Positions 1-9,479 of a stretch of 51,035 nt of DNA are shown piece after piece (the first letter of the stretch is position 1; every line of letters starts with the position of its first letter). Made by a program: the position numbers and the translations under genes. This DNA is from Stutzerimonas chloritidismutans AW-1 (GTDB lineage: Bacteria > Pseudomonadota > Gammaproteobacteria > Pseudomonadales > Pseudomonadaceae): NCBI RefSeq assembly GCF_000495915.1, contig NZ_AOFQ01000064.1, positions 1 to 51,035 of the forward strand, in the 5' to 3' direction. A model generated the notes under the pieces. It had not been told where the DNA came from and ran no database searches. It saw only the letters and a program-made list of their open reading frames with translations.

Positions 1-56
1 CCCCGCCGATATGCTATCGACGGGCTCCTCGGGAATGGCCAGATTGACCCGGTCGG

Positions 57-3000
57 TCAGTCGACCCAGACCCGCGCATTGCGGAACATGCGCATCCAGC
101 CGCCGTCTTCCTGCCACTCGTCAGGGCGCCAGGAGTTGGTCACGGCGCGGAACACCCGCTCGGGGTGCGGCATCATGATGGTCACGCGACCATCGCGACT
201 GCTGAGACCGGTGATCCCGCGCGGCGAGCCGTTCGGGTTGGCCGGGTAACGCTCGGTGACCTTGCCGTGGTTATCCACGAAGCGCAGCGCCACGGTGCCG
301 GAAAGATCTGCCTGCAGCATGGCCTCTTCGCTCTCGAACTCCGCATGGCCTTCGCCGTGGGCGATGGCGATCGGCAGACGGGAGCCGGCCATGCCCTGCA
401 GGAAGATCGATGGCGAATCCTGAATCTGAACCATCGCCACCCGCGCTTCAAACTGCTCCGAGCGGTTACGCACGAAGTGCGGCCAGTTCTCGGTGCCCGG
501 GATCAGCTCGTGCAGGTTGCTCATCATCTGGCAACCATTGCACACGCCGAGAGCGAAGCTGTCCTTGCGCTCGAAGAAGGCCTGGAAGCCATCCCGTGCA
601 CGCGCATTGAACAGGATCGACTTGGCCCAGCCTTCACCGGCGCCGAGCACGTCGCCGTAGGAGAAGCCACCGCAGGCCACCAGGCCCTTGAACTCCTCAA
701 GGCTGACACGCCCGGAAAGAATATCGCTCATGTGCACGTCGACCGCGGCGAAACCGGCGCGGTCGAACGCCGCCGCCATCTCCACCTGGCCATTGACGCC
801 CTGCTCGCGCAGCACCGCAATCTGTGGACGAACGCCACGCTTGATGTAGGGCGCCGCGATGTCCTCGTTCACGTCGAAGCTGAGCTTGGCACTGAGACCC
901 AGGTTGTCCTCTTCGAGCAGCGCGTCGAACTCCTGATCGGCGCACTCGGCGTTATCGCGCAGACGCTGGATCTGGTAACTGGTTTCCGCCCACTGCCGAT
1001 GCAGCAGACGGCGCTCACCGGCGAAGACTTCGTTCTCGCCGTGCTTGATCGACACATGGCCATTGTTGACCGGCTGACCGATGACCGCGACACAGTCACC
1101 CAGACCGGCTGCGCTGAACTGTGCCAGCACGATCTCGGTGTCGTCCTGACGCACCTGAATCACCGCACCAAGCTCCTCGTTGAAGAGCATCGGTGCGACA
1201 TCTGCGGCACTCTCCAGCAGGCCATCGAGATTCAGACTCAGGCCACAGTGACCGGCAAACGCCATTTCCAGCACAGCGGTCAGCAGACCACCGTCGGAAC
1301 GGTCGTGGTAGGCCAGTAGCAGACCATCGGCGTTCAGTCCCTGGACCACAGCGAAGAACGCCTGCAGGTCTTCGGCATCATCGACGTCGGGCGCCTGGCG
1401 ACCAAGCTGACCATACACCTGCGCAAGAATCGAAGCGCCCATGCGGTTCTGGCCGCGTCCCAGATCGATCAGGATCAGGTCCGTTGCGCCCTTGTCCAGG
1501 CGCAGCTGCGGGGTCAGGGTCTGGCGGATATCAGTGACCGGGGCGAAGCCGGAAACGATCAGCGACATCGGCGAGGTCACGCTTTTCTCGGCGCCCTCCT
1601 CCGACCAATGGGTCTTCATTGACATCGAGTCCTTGCCCACCGGAATGGTCAGGCCCAGCTGCGGGCACAGCTCCATGCCGACGGCTCGCACGGTGTCGTA
1701 CAGCCGCGCGTCTTCGCCGGGGTGGCCGGCGGCGGCCATCCAGTTGGCGGACAACTTGATGTCGGAGATCTTCTCGATGCGTGCCGCTGCCAGGTTGGTC
1801 AGCGTTTCGCCGATGGCCATGCGGCCCGACGCCGGGGCATCCAGCAGCGCCAGCGGCGTACGCTCGCCCATCGCCATGGCCTCGCCGGTGTAAACGTCGT
1901 AGCTGGTAGCCGTGACGGCGCAGTCGGCGACCGGCACCTGCCACGGACCGACCATCTGATCGCGCGCTACCTGGCCGGTGATGCTGCGGTCGCCGATGGT
2001 GATCAGGAAGCTCTTGCTGGCGACCGCTGGGTGGCGCAGCACCCGGGTGACCGCCTCATTCAGATCGACAGTAGCCGCATCGAAGTCATCGCCCAATTCC
2101 GCTTCGCGGCTGGCGCTGCGGTGCATGCGCGGCGGCTTGCCGAGCAGCACTTCGAGCGGCATGTCCACCGGGGTGTTGCCGAAATGGCTGTCGGTGACAG
2201 TCAGTTGTGGCTCTTCGGTCGCCTCGCCGACAACCGCGAACGGGCAGCGCTCACGTTCGCAGATAGCCTGGAAACGCTCGAAATCGGCGGCACTGACGGC
2301 CAGCACGTAACGCTCCTGGGACTCGTTGCTCCAGATCTCGTGCGGGGCCATGCCCGGCTCGTCGTTGGGCACGTTGCGCAGTTCGAAGCGGCCACCGCGG
2401 CCGCCATCGTTGACCAGCTCCGGGAAGGCATTGGAAATGCCACCGGCACCGACGTCATGGATGAAGGCGATGGGGTTCTGGTCGCCCAGCTGCCAGCAGC
2501 GGTCGATGACCTCCTGGCAGCGGCGTTCCATTTCCGGGTTCTCGCGCTGTACCGAGGCGAAATCAAGATCGGCCGAGCTGGCACCGGTCGCGACCGAGGA
2601 GGCGGCGCCGCCGCCCAGGCCGATCAGCATGGCCGGGCCGCCGAGCACGATCAGCTTGGCGCCAACGGTGATCTCGGCCTTCTGCACGTGATCTTCACGG
2701 ATATTGCCCATGCCGCCAGCGAGCATGATCGGCTTGTGATAACCACGCACCTCGTCGCCGCGCGGCGTGTTGATCGACTGCTCGAAGGTACGGAAGTAAC
2801 CGGTCAGCGCCGGGCGGCCGAACTCGTTGTTGAACGCGGCGCCGCCCAGAGGGCCTTCAATCATGATGTCCAGCGGCGTGACGATGCGTTCCGGCTTGCC
2901 GTAGGCCTGTTCCCACGGCTGCTCGAAGCCGGGGATGTTCAGGTTGGAGACGGTGAAACCCGTCAGACCCGCCTTTGGCTTGGCGCCGCGGCCGGTGGCG

Positions 3001-3953
3001 CCCTCGTCGCGAATCTCGCCGCCGGAACCGGTGGAAGCACCCGAGAACGGCGAGATCGCGGTCGGGTGGTTGTGGGTTTCCACCTTCATCAGAATGTGCA
3101 CCGGCTCCTGCACCGCGCCGTACTGGCGGGTTTCAGGATTGGGGAAGAAACGCCCTGCGGTGTGGCCGACGATGACCGACGCGTTGTCCTTGTATGCGGA
3201 CAGCACGTTCTCGCTGTGCATCTGGTAGGTGTTCTTGATCATGCCGAACAGCGACTTGTCCTGGCTCTCGCCGTCGATGTCCCAGCTGGCGTTGAAGATC
3301 TTGTGGCGGCAGTGCTCGGAGTTGGCCTGCGCGAACATCATCAGTTCGATGTCGTGCGGGTTGCGCTTGAGGCCCTGGAAGGCACTGACCAGATAATCGA
3401 TCTCGTCTTCGGCCAGGGCCAGGCCCAGGTCGGTGTTGGCCTTTTCCAGCGCGGCGCGACCGCCACCGAGGATGTCCACGGCAGTCAGCGGCTTGGGCTC
3501 GGCATGGCTGAACAGGTTGGCGGCTGCGTCGAAACGATCGAGCACCATTTGTGTCATGCGATCGTGAAGCGCTGCGGCAATCAGCTGTGCCTCGCTATCG
3601 GAAAACTCGCCCTGCACGTAATAGGCGATGCCCCGCTCCAGCCGCTGGACCTTCTCCAGCCCGCAGTTGTGGGCGATATCGCTGGCCTTGCTCGACCACG
3701 GCGAAATGGTGCCGAAGCGAGGCACCACGAGGAACAGCCGCCCGGCAGGTTCCTGCACCGGCACACTGGGGCCGTACTTCAGCAGGCGGGTCAGTACGTT
3801 CTGCTCATCCGCGCCGAGCGTGCCGGAAACCTCGGCGAAATGGGCGAACTCGGCATACAGCCCGCCGACGGCGGGGACCTTATCGGTCAGTTGTGCCAGG
3901 AGCTTGCCATGACGGAAGGCGGAAAGAGCGGGAGCGCCGCGCAGGATCAACAT
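57..3953 (-). CDS. purL: Phosphoribosylformylglycinamidine synthase (FGAM synthase, large single-chain form)
   Basis: This enzyme converts FGAR, glutamine and ATP to FGAM in the fourth step of cytosolic de novo purine synthesis. At 1298 aa it has the length of the fused proteobacterial PurL rather than the three-subunit PurS/Q/L form. The C-terminal third is a class I glutamine amidotransferase: the nucleophile motif GVCNGCQMM lies near residue 1138, HGEGHAEF near 1199 and PHPERVFR near 1261. The middle carries the two AIRS-type halves, with KVETHNHPTAISPFSG and GKDSMSM as landmarks. The gene begins MLILRGAPALSAF at an ATG with no strong Shine-Dalgarno. It is monocistronic as far as can be seen: the neighbour upstream, aapP, is 125 bp away on the same strand. 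A TAGAAT box lies about 41 nt upstream of the start. Identification is secure. Confidence 0.98.
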   Translation of the reverse strand: MLILRGAPALSAFRHGKLLAQLTDKVPAVGGLYAEFAHFAEVSGTLGADEQNVLTRLLKYGPSVPVQEPAGRLFLVVPRFGTISPWSSKASDIAHNCGLEKVQRLERGIAYYVQGEFSDSEAQLIAAALHDRMTQMVLDRFDAAANLFSHAEPKPLTAVDILGGGRAALEKANTDLGLALAEDEIDYLVSAFQGLKRNPHDIELMMFAQANSEHCRHKIFNASWDIDGESQDKSLFGMIKNTYQMHSENVLSAYKDNASVIVGHTAGRFFPNPETRQYGAVQEPVHILMKVETHNHPTAISPFSGASTGSGGEIRDEGATGRGAKPKAGLTGFTVSNLNIPGFEQPWEQAYGKPERIVTPLDIMIEGPLGGAAFNNEFGRPALTGYFRTFEQSINTPRGDEVRGYHKPIMLAGGMGNIREDHVQKAEITVGAKLIVLGGPAMLIGLGGGAASSVATGASSADLDFASVQRENPEMERRCQEVIDRCWQLGDQNPIAFIHDVGAGGISNAFPELVNDGGRGGRFELRNVPNDEPGMAPHEIWSNESQERYVLAVSAADFERFQAICERERCPFAVVGEATEEPQLTVTDSHFGNTPVDMPLEVLLGKPPRMHRSASREAELGDDFDAATVDLNEAVTRVLRHPAVASKSFLITIGDRSITGQVARDQMVGPWQVPVADCAVTATSYDVYTGEAMAMGERTPLALLDAPASGRMAIGETLTNLAAARIEKISDIKLSANWMAAAGHPGEDARLYDTVRAVGMELCPQLGLTIPVGKDSMSMKTHWSEEGAEKSVTSPMSLIVSGFAPVTDIRQTLTPQLRLDKGATDLILIDLGRGQNRMGASILAQVYGQLGRQAPDVDDAEDLQAFFAVVQGLNADGLLLAYHDRSDGGLLTAVLEMAFAGHCGLSLNLDGLLESAADVAPMLFNEELGAVIQVRQDDTEIVLAQFSAAGLGDCVAVIGQPVNNGHVSIKHGENEVFAGERRLLHRQWAETSYQIQRLRDNAECADQEFDALLEEDNLGLSAKLSFDVNEDIAAPYIKRGVRPQIAVLREQGVNGQVEMAAAFDRAGFAAVDVHMSDILSGRVSLEEFKGLVACGGFSYGDVLGAGEGWAKSILFNARARDGFQAFFERKDSFALGVCNGCQMMSNLHELIPGTENWPHFVRNRSEQFEARVAMVQIQDSPSIFLQGMAGSRLPIAIAHGEGHAEFESEEAMLQADLSGTVALRFVDNHGKVTERYPANPNGSPRGITGLSSRDGRVTIMMPHPERVFRAVTNSWRPDEWQEDGGWMRMFRNARVWVD

Positions 3954-3993
3954 CGTCGGAACAGCCTCGGAGGGGGGAGCAGTCGGGGCGCGT

Positions 3994-3999
3994 ATTCTA
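3994..3999 (-). promoter_or_regulatory. Candidate -10 box of purL (TAGAAT)
   Basis: Read on the minus strand the sequence is GGGCTAGAATAC, with TAGAAT matching the sigma-70 -10 consensus TATAAT at four of six bases. It sits about 41 nt upstream of the purL ATG. The same GGCTAGAAT block recurs upstream of purU and the class II aldolase gene. The -35 region is weak (TTAGCC at 18-bp spacing). Confidence 0.45.
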
Positions 4000-4078
4000 G
4001 CCCATGACGGCGGCCGAGGCTAAGGCTGAACACAGCCAGGCGCCGCGTGCTCCGACGGCACGCCAGGCCCGGCTTGGA

Positions 4079-4846
<768 letters not shown>

Positions 4847-4855
4847 ATATCACTC

Positions 4856-5953
4856 CTAATGCTTGTGGCCGGTGTCCAGCTTGCGCTCCAGGCGCATCGA
4901 ATAGCGGGACATGCCGAAACAGAACATCCAGTACACCAGCGCAGCGAACACGTAGCCCTCGGTGGACATGCCTAGCCAGGCCGGGTCCGCGGTGGCGCGC
5001 TTGATGCTGTTGAGGAAGTCGAACAGGCCGATGATGATCACCAGGCTGGTGTCCTTGAACAGGGCAATGAAGGTGTTGACGATGCCTGGGATTACCAGCT
5101 TCAGCGCCTGCGGCAGGATCACCAGCAGCGTGCTACGCCAGTAGCCCAGGCCCATGGCCGCCGCAGCCTCGTACTGCCCCTTGGGGATCGCCTGCAGACC
5201 GCCACGTACTACCTCGGCGATGTAGGCGGCCTCGAAGAACACCACCATCAGCATTGCCCGTAGCAGCTTGTCGAGGCTCATGCCTTCGGGCAGGAACAGC
5301 GGCAGCATCACCGAGGACATGAACAGCACGGTGATCAACGGCACGCCGCGCCAGAACTCGATGAAGGTCACGCAGAGCACGCGGATAGCCGGCATGTCCG
5401 AGCGCCGTCCCAATGCCAGCAGAATGCCCAGCGGCAAAGCACCGGCAATGCCCACGGCAGCGATCACTACGGTCAGCATGAGCCCACCCCACTGACTGGT
5501 AGGCACCGTCTGCAGGCCGAGAAATCCACCATGCAGCAGCCAGTAGGCCAGCAGCGGGTAAACCAGCATATAGCCCAGCCCGTAGCGCAACTTGTGTGGC
5601 ATCTGCCGCAGGAACAGCGGCGCCGCACCGATGATCGCCAGCCAGGCTGCCGCATCGACTCGCCAGCGCAGCTCCGTCGGATAGAAGCCGTACATGAACT
5701 GGCCGAACCGGGTCTGAATGAACACCCAGCAGGCGCCTTCGCGGCTGCAGTCGGCGCGGGTTTCACCGGTCCAGTCGGCCTTGAAGATGGCCCATTCGAG
5801 TACCGGCGGCACAATCAGCCAGAGCAGGTATAGCCCTACCAGCGTCAGCAGGGTATTGATCCAGCTGGAAAACAGATTGGCCCGTAGCCAGCCGAGCGCA
5901 CCGATGCTGATCGTCGGCGGCGGCAGGTCGGGCTTGAAGGTATGGATGGTCAT
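4856..5953 (-). CDS. aapM: General L-amino acid ABC transporter, permease AapM
   Basis: This is one of two inner-membrane subunits forming the translocation channel. At 365 aa it matches the long AapM-type permeases rather than the ~230-aa GlnP type: an N-terminal membrane segment (WINTLLTLVGLYLLWLIVPPV) is followed by a soluble insert with two Cys and then the conserved permease core. The EAA loop that contacts the ATPase is visible as EAAAAMGLGYWRSTLLVILPQA, split here as EAAAAMGLGYW and RSTLLVILPQA. The gene starts 4 nt after the aapQ stop and ends 9 nt before aapP. Substrate range (glutamate, aspartate, glutamine and others) is inferred from the family. Confidence 0.95.
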   Translation of the reverse strand: MTIHTFKPDLPPPTISIGALGWLRANLFSSWINTLLTLVGLYLLWLIVPPVLEWAIFKADWTGETRADCSREGACWVFIQTRFGQFMYGFYPTELRWRVDAAAWLAIIGAAPLFLRQMPHKLRYGLGYMLVYPLLAYWLLHGGFLGLQTVPTSQWGGLMLTVVIAAVGIAGALPLGILLALGRRSDMPAIRVLCVTFIEFWRGVPLITVLFMSSVMLPLFLPEGMSLDKLLRAMLMVVFFEAAYIAEVVRGGLQAIPKGQYEAAAAMGLGYWRSTLLVILPQALKLVIPGIVNTFIALFKDTSLVIIIGLFDFLNSIKRATADPAWLGMSTEGYVFAALVYWMFCFGMSRYSMRLERKLDTGHKH

Positions 5954-5957
5954 GCGC

Positions 5958-7142
5958 TCACCGCTCGATCAGCGCAATGCGCTTGTTGTACCAGTTCATC
6001 AGCAGCGAGATGCTGATGCTGATGGCCAGATAGACACTCATGGTGATGGCCATGGTTTCGATGGCCTGCCCGGTCTGATTGAGCACCGTGCCGGCAAACA
6101 GCGACACCATGTCCGGATAACCGATAGCAGCAGCGAGCGACGAGTTCTTTGCCAGGTTCAGGTATTGGCTGGTCAGCGGCGGCACGATCACCCGCAACGC
6201 TTGCGGCACGATGACCAGCCGCAATACCTGGCCAGGTCGTAACCCAAGCGAAGCGGCGGCTTCGGTCTGGCCATGGCTGACCGACTGAATGCCTGAACGC
6301 ACGGTTTCGCCGATGAACGCCGCGGTATACACCGACAACGCCACGACGATCGAAACCAGTTCAGGGATCACCACCCAGCCGCCGCGGATATTGAAGCGCT
6401 GCAACTCCGGCACTTCCCAAGTGAAAGGCACGCCTGCAATGAAGGTCATCAGCCAGGGGATGGCAAGAAACAACCCAGGGCTGGTCCAGAACACCGGAAA
6501 CATCTGCCCGGTGGCATGCCGCCGCGCCCGAGCCCAGCGGTTGAGCAGGACTACCGCGACCAGCGCCACGAGCAACGCCAGCCAGAATGACCAGAAGCCA
6601 TCGGCGGCGCTGGGTGCCGGCATCTGCACGCCGCGGTTGTTGACGAACACCGCATCCCATAGGCTCAGGCTGTTGCGCGGCCCAGGCAACGGGCTGATCA
6701 CAGCGAAGTAGACGAAGAAGATCAGCAGCAACGGCGGGATATTGCGAAATATCTCGATGTAGAGCGTCGCCAGCTGGCGGATCAGCCAGTTGCTTGAGAG
6801 GCGTCCCACGCCGAGGATGAACCCCATCACCGTTGCGAGAAATATTCCGATGACGCTGACCAACAGCGTATTGAGCAGCCCGACCCAGAAGACGCGACCG
6901 TAAGTGTCGCTCTCGCTGTAGTCGATCAGGTGCTGGGATATGCCGAAGCCGGCGGCATTCTCGAGGAAACCGAAGCCGGAGGTAATGCCGCGATGGGCAA
7001 GGTTGGTCTGGGTATTGTGAAAAAGGTACCAGCCGAATGCTACGACGGTGATTACAGCCAGAATCTGAAACAGCCAGGCGCGTGCCCGAGGGTCGGTCAA
7101 TAGCGACCCGCCAGCCGGCCTAGGATTGTCGATGGTTCGCAT
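5958..7142 (-). CDS. aapQ: General L-amino acid ABC transporter, permease AapQ
   Basis: This is the partner inner-membrane permease, 394 aa, again the long form with an extended N-terminal region before the conserved core. Hydrophobic segments include LFQILAVITVVAFGWYLFH near the N-terminus and VGLLNTLLVSVIGIFLATVM. The ATPase-contact loop reads EAAASLGLRPGQVLRLVIVPQA (EAAASLGLRPG, then QVLRLVIVPQA). Start choice: the ATG is preceded by GAGGA at 6 nt spacing. The gap to aapJ holds two hairpins that may reduce expression of the permeases relative to the binding protein, as is common in such operons. Confidence 0.95.
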   Translation of the reverse strand: MRTIDNPRPAGGSLLTDPRARAWLFQILAVITVVAFGWYLFHNTQTNLAHRGITSGFGFLENAAGFGISQHLIDYSESDTYGRVFWVGLLNTLLVSVIGIFLATVMGFILGVGRLSSNWLIRQLATLYIEIFRNIPPLLLIFFVYFAVISPLPGPRNSLSLWDAVFVNNRGVQMPAPSAADGFWSFWLALLVALVAVVLLNRWARARRHATGQMFPVFWTSPGLFLAIPWLMTFIAGVPFTWEVPELQRFNIRGGWVVIPELVSIVVALSVYTAAFIGETVRSGIQSVSHGQTEAAASLGLRPGQVLRLVIVPQALRVIVPPLTSQYLNLAKNSSLAAAIGYPDMVSLFAGTVLNQTGQAIETMAITMSVYLAISISISLLMNWYNKRIALIER

Positions 7143-7161
7143 CGAATGTCCTCATACCGCA

Positions 7162-7188
7162 CCGCCGGCGCGTTGTGCGCGCCGGCGG
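7162..7188 (-). promoter_or_regulatory. aapJ-aapQ intergenic GC-rich stem-loop
   Basis: An 11-bp perfect stem, CCGCCGGCGCG paired with CGCGCCGGCGG around a 5-nt TTGTG loop, lies between aapJ and aapQ. No U-run follows on the minus strand, so it is more likely an mRNA-stabilising hairpin (protecting the upstream aapJ message from 3' exonucleases) than a terminator. That role is inferred from position. Confidence 0.6.
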
Positions 7189-7201
7189 CACTTCTCCCTT
7201 T

Positions 7202-7229
7202 GGAAAACGGGACCGGTGTAGCCGGCCCC
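7202..7229 (-). terminator. Partial intrinsic terminator after aapJ
   Basis: Read on the minus strand, a short hairpin (GGG, one mismatch, CCGG; 5-nt loop) is followed by GTTTTCC a few bases past the aapJ stop. It is a weak terminator-like element that would let a fraction of transcripts continue into aapQMP. Strength cannot be judged from sequence alone. Confidence 0.4.
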
Positions 7230-7235
7230 GCTTGG

Positions 7236-8264
7236 TCAACGTACCGGCGGGGCGTACTGCACGCCGCCGTTGTTCCACAGGGCATTGAGGCCACGGTCGA
7301 TCTTCAGCTCGCTGCCGGCGCCAACGTTTCGATCGAAGATCTCGCCATAGTTACCGACTTGCTTGACGATCTGCACCGCCCAGTCCTTCGGCAGCTTCAG
7401 ATCCTTGCCATATTCCCCCTCCACACCCAGCAGGCGGGCGACGTCAGGGTTCTTGGTGCTCTTGGCCTTTTCTTCGACGTTTGCCGAAGTGATGCCCAAT
7501 TCCTCGGCGTTGAGCATGGCGAACAGGGTCCAACGCACGATATCGAACCATTCCTCATCGCCTTGGCGGACCGCCGGGCCGAGGGGCTCCTTGGATATCA
7601 CTTCGGGTAGCACTACGTAGTCATCAGGCTTTGCCAGCTTGATGCGCTGGGCGTAGAGCTGCGACTGGTCGGAAGTGAGCACGTCGCAACGGCCCGACTC
7701 CAGTGACTTGGCGCTTTCGTCCGAGGTGTCGTAGGTGATGGGGGTGTACTTCAGGTTGTTGGCGCGGAAATAATCGGAGAGATTGAGTTCGGTAGTCGTG
7801 CCTGCCTGAATGCAGACAGTCGCGCCATCCAGCTCCTTGGCACTTTTGACACCCAGCTCCTTGTTCACCAGAAAGCCTTGACCGTCGTAATAGGTCACGC
7901 CGGTGAAATTCAGGCCCATCGCCGCATCACGCGAGCTGGTCCAGGTGGTGTTGCGCGACAGCATGTCCACTTCACCGGATTGCAGCGCGGTGAAGCGCTC
8001 CTTGGCGGTCAACGGACTGTACTTGACCTTACTGGCGTCACCGAACACGGCCGCGGCCACCGCGCGACAGACATCCACGTCGATCCCCAGGTATTGCCCC
8101 TTTGCATCGGCGTAGGAAAAGCCCGGAAGGCCATCACTGATGCCGCACTGCACGAATCCTTTCTTCTGCACTGCATCGAGGGTCGCCCCCGCTTGCGCCA
8201 GCCCGCTGATTCCCAGCAGTGACGCTGCACCCAGCGCAGCCAGTGTGGATTTCACCCTAATCAT
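7236..8264 (-). CDS. aapJ: General L-amino acid ABC transporter, periplasmic binding protein
   Basis: This protein captures amino acids in the periplasm and delivers them to AapQM. The 342-aa product starts with a signal peptide: basic MIRVK, a hydrophobic stretch and a likely cleavage after GLAQA at about residue 26. The rest is a type II solute-binding fold (SBP_bac_3), with landmarks PGFSYADAKGQYLGIDVDVCRAVAAA and DMLSRNTTW (first item split as PGFSYADAKGQ and YLGIDVDVCR). The ATG is preceded by a strong GGAGG. It is the first gene of the operon, so the promoter should lie in the 339-bp divergent region shared with the esterase gene. Confidence 0.96.
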   Translation of the reverse strand: MIRVKSTLAALGAASLLGISGLAQAGATLDAVQKKGFVQCGISDGLPGFSYADAKGQYLGIDVDVCRAVAAAVFGDASKVKYSPLTAKERFTALQSGEVDMLSRNTTWTSSRDAAMGLNFTGVTYYDGQGFLVNKELGVKSAKELDGATVCIQAGTTTELNLSDYFRANNLKYTPITYDTSDESAKSLESGRCDVLTSDQSQLYAQRIKLAKPDDYVVLPEVISKEPLGPAVRQGDEEWFDIVRWTLFAMLNAEELGITSANVEEKAKSTKNPDVARLLGVEGEYGKDLKLPKDWAVQIVKQVGNYGEIFDRNVGAGSELKIDRGLNALWNNGGVQYAPPVR

Positions 8265-8403
8265 CGAAACCTCCAGTTTGCTTTCTTATTCTCGGGTTCG
8301 GGCCTGTTGCCCCTCGATGCGTAACCGGCAGCAGCGAAGCGGCGCAGCCTGACCTGAGTCTAGTCGTCCGTGGATGATCGGCAATGTTCTTTGTGCCATT
8401 ACC

Positions 8404-8486
8404 TCGACTCGCTCATGCGAGCCGTTCCCTTCTGAGTCGAACTGAACTTAGCAAGGCGCGTACCAGCTCATCCGGCAATGAGCTGG
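8404..8486. repeat. Two inverted repeats in the aapJ/esterase divergent region
   Basis: The 339 bp between aapJ and the esterase gene contains two dyads. At 8404-8440 TCGACTC pairs with GAGTCGA around an inner CTCGC/GCGAG hairpin. At 8463-8486 CCAGCTCAT pairs perfectly with ATGAGCTGG around a 6-nt loop. They could be regulator binding sites or transcript structures; nothing here identifies the regulator. No coding sequence is evident in this gap. Confidence 0.5.
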
Positions 8487-8603
8487 ATACGCCAGGTTGC
8501 GGGTTCTATCGAAGTGCGCGAGCGGGTAACCTCGCGCCACTCCCTCGCCGGTGGCACGTAATGCCCCAAGACGAGGCAACTTGCCCCCAACTGGAGCCGA
8601 TCT

Positions 8604-9260
8604 ATGAGCGAACCGTTGATCCTCGAACCCAATGGCATTGCCGATGCCTGCATCATCTGGCTGCATGGCCTGGGCGCTGATCGCTATGACTTCCTACCTG
8701 TAGCCGAAGCGCTGCAGCAGAAGCTGCATAGCACTCGCTTCGTTCTGCCGCAGGCACCGACGCGTCCGGTAACCATCAACGGCGGCTGGAGCATGCCCAG
8801 CTGGTATGACATCCTGGCCATGAGCCCAGCCCGCGCGATCGATCGCGAGCAACTCGAGGCATCAGCGCAACAGGTCATCGGCCTGATCGAAGCACAGCGT
8901 GACGCGGGCATCGATCCGGCACGCATCTTTCTCGCCGGCTTCTCCCAAGGCGGCGCGGTGGTGCTGCATACGGCATTTCTGCGCTGGCAGGGTCCGCTGG
9001 GCGGCGTTATAGCACTGTCCACCTATGCCCCGACATTTGCCGAACGCCTCGAGCTTTCCGAAGATGCCCGGCGTTATCCGGCGCTATGCCTGCATGGCAG
9101 CCGGGACGATGTGGTACCGCCAGCGATGGGCCGTGCCGCCTATCAGTGCCTGCACGACGCCGGCGTCAATGTCACTTGGCGCGAGTACCCGATGAGCCAC
9201 GAGGTGCTCCCGGAAGAAATCCGCGACATCGGCAACTGGCTCGCACCGTTGCTTGACTGA
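8604..9260 (+). CDS. Alpha/beta-hydrolase carboxylesterase (phospholipase/carboxylesterase family)
   Basis: The 218-aa protein is a compact cytosolic alpha/beta hydrolase acting on short-chain esters. The nucleophile elbow GFSQGGAV (Ser near residue 114) is typical of the phospholipase/carboxylesterase (Abhydrolase_2) family. The catalytic Asp is likely in HGSRDDVVP and the His in YPMSHEV near the C-terminus, so the triad is complete. Length and motifs match Pseudomonas fluorescens carboxylesterase II (EstB-like). GGAG precedes the ATG. The gene is transcribed away from aapJ and toward rhlB, but the 219-bp gap suggests separate transcripts. The physiological substrate is unknown. Confidence 0.92.
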   Translation: MSEPLILEPNGIADACIIWLHGLGADRYDFLPVAEALQQKLHSTRFVLPQAPTRPVTINGGWSMPSWYDILAMSPARAIDREQLEASAQQVIGLIEAQRDAGIDPARIFLAGFSQGGAVVLHTAFLRWQGPLGGVIALSTYAPTFAERLELSEDARRYPALCLHGSRDDVVPPAMGRAAYQCLHDAGVNVTWREYPMSHEVLPEEIRDIGNWLAPLLD

Positions 9261-9479
9261 GATGCCTCCTGAGCGCCAGGTCCGGCTGTCTATGCGTCAG
9301 TCACGGCCATGCCCCTGGCCTCTTCTGGACTAGACCTGTCGCGCAGCACCACACAACCGTAAGCGAGGCGCGAGTGCGTCCGGCTGGAAGTCAAGCCTTC
9401 CGGTGCGCGAGGCTTCGCCATGCATGCGTCTTGCATTACACTGGCGCGCGACACTTTCCTAATAAATGACGAGAAGACC

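Noticed and set aside
1..56. A possible gene end at the left window edge
   Set aside because: Only 56 bp are present before the purL stop; short open frames exist but none can be recognised.
1722..4007. A 761-aa open frame antisense to purL
   Set aside because: It is fully contained in the antisense of a certain gene, has Arg/Ala/Gly/Val-rich composition with no motif, and is a typical artefact of high GC.
8381..8399. A sigma-54 promoter for aapJ (TGGCAC followed by TTGC on the minus strand)
   Set aside because: The spacing between the GG and GC elements is 2-3 nt too long for a -24/-12 promoter.
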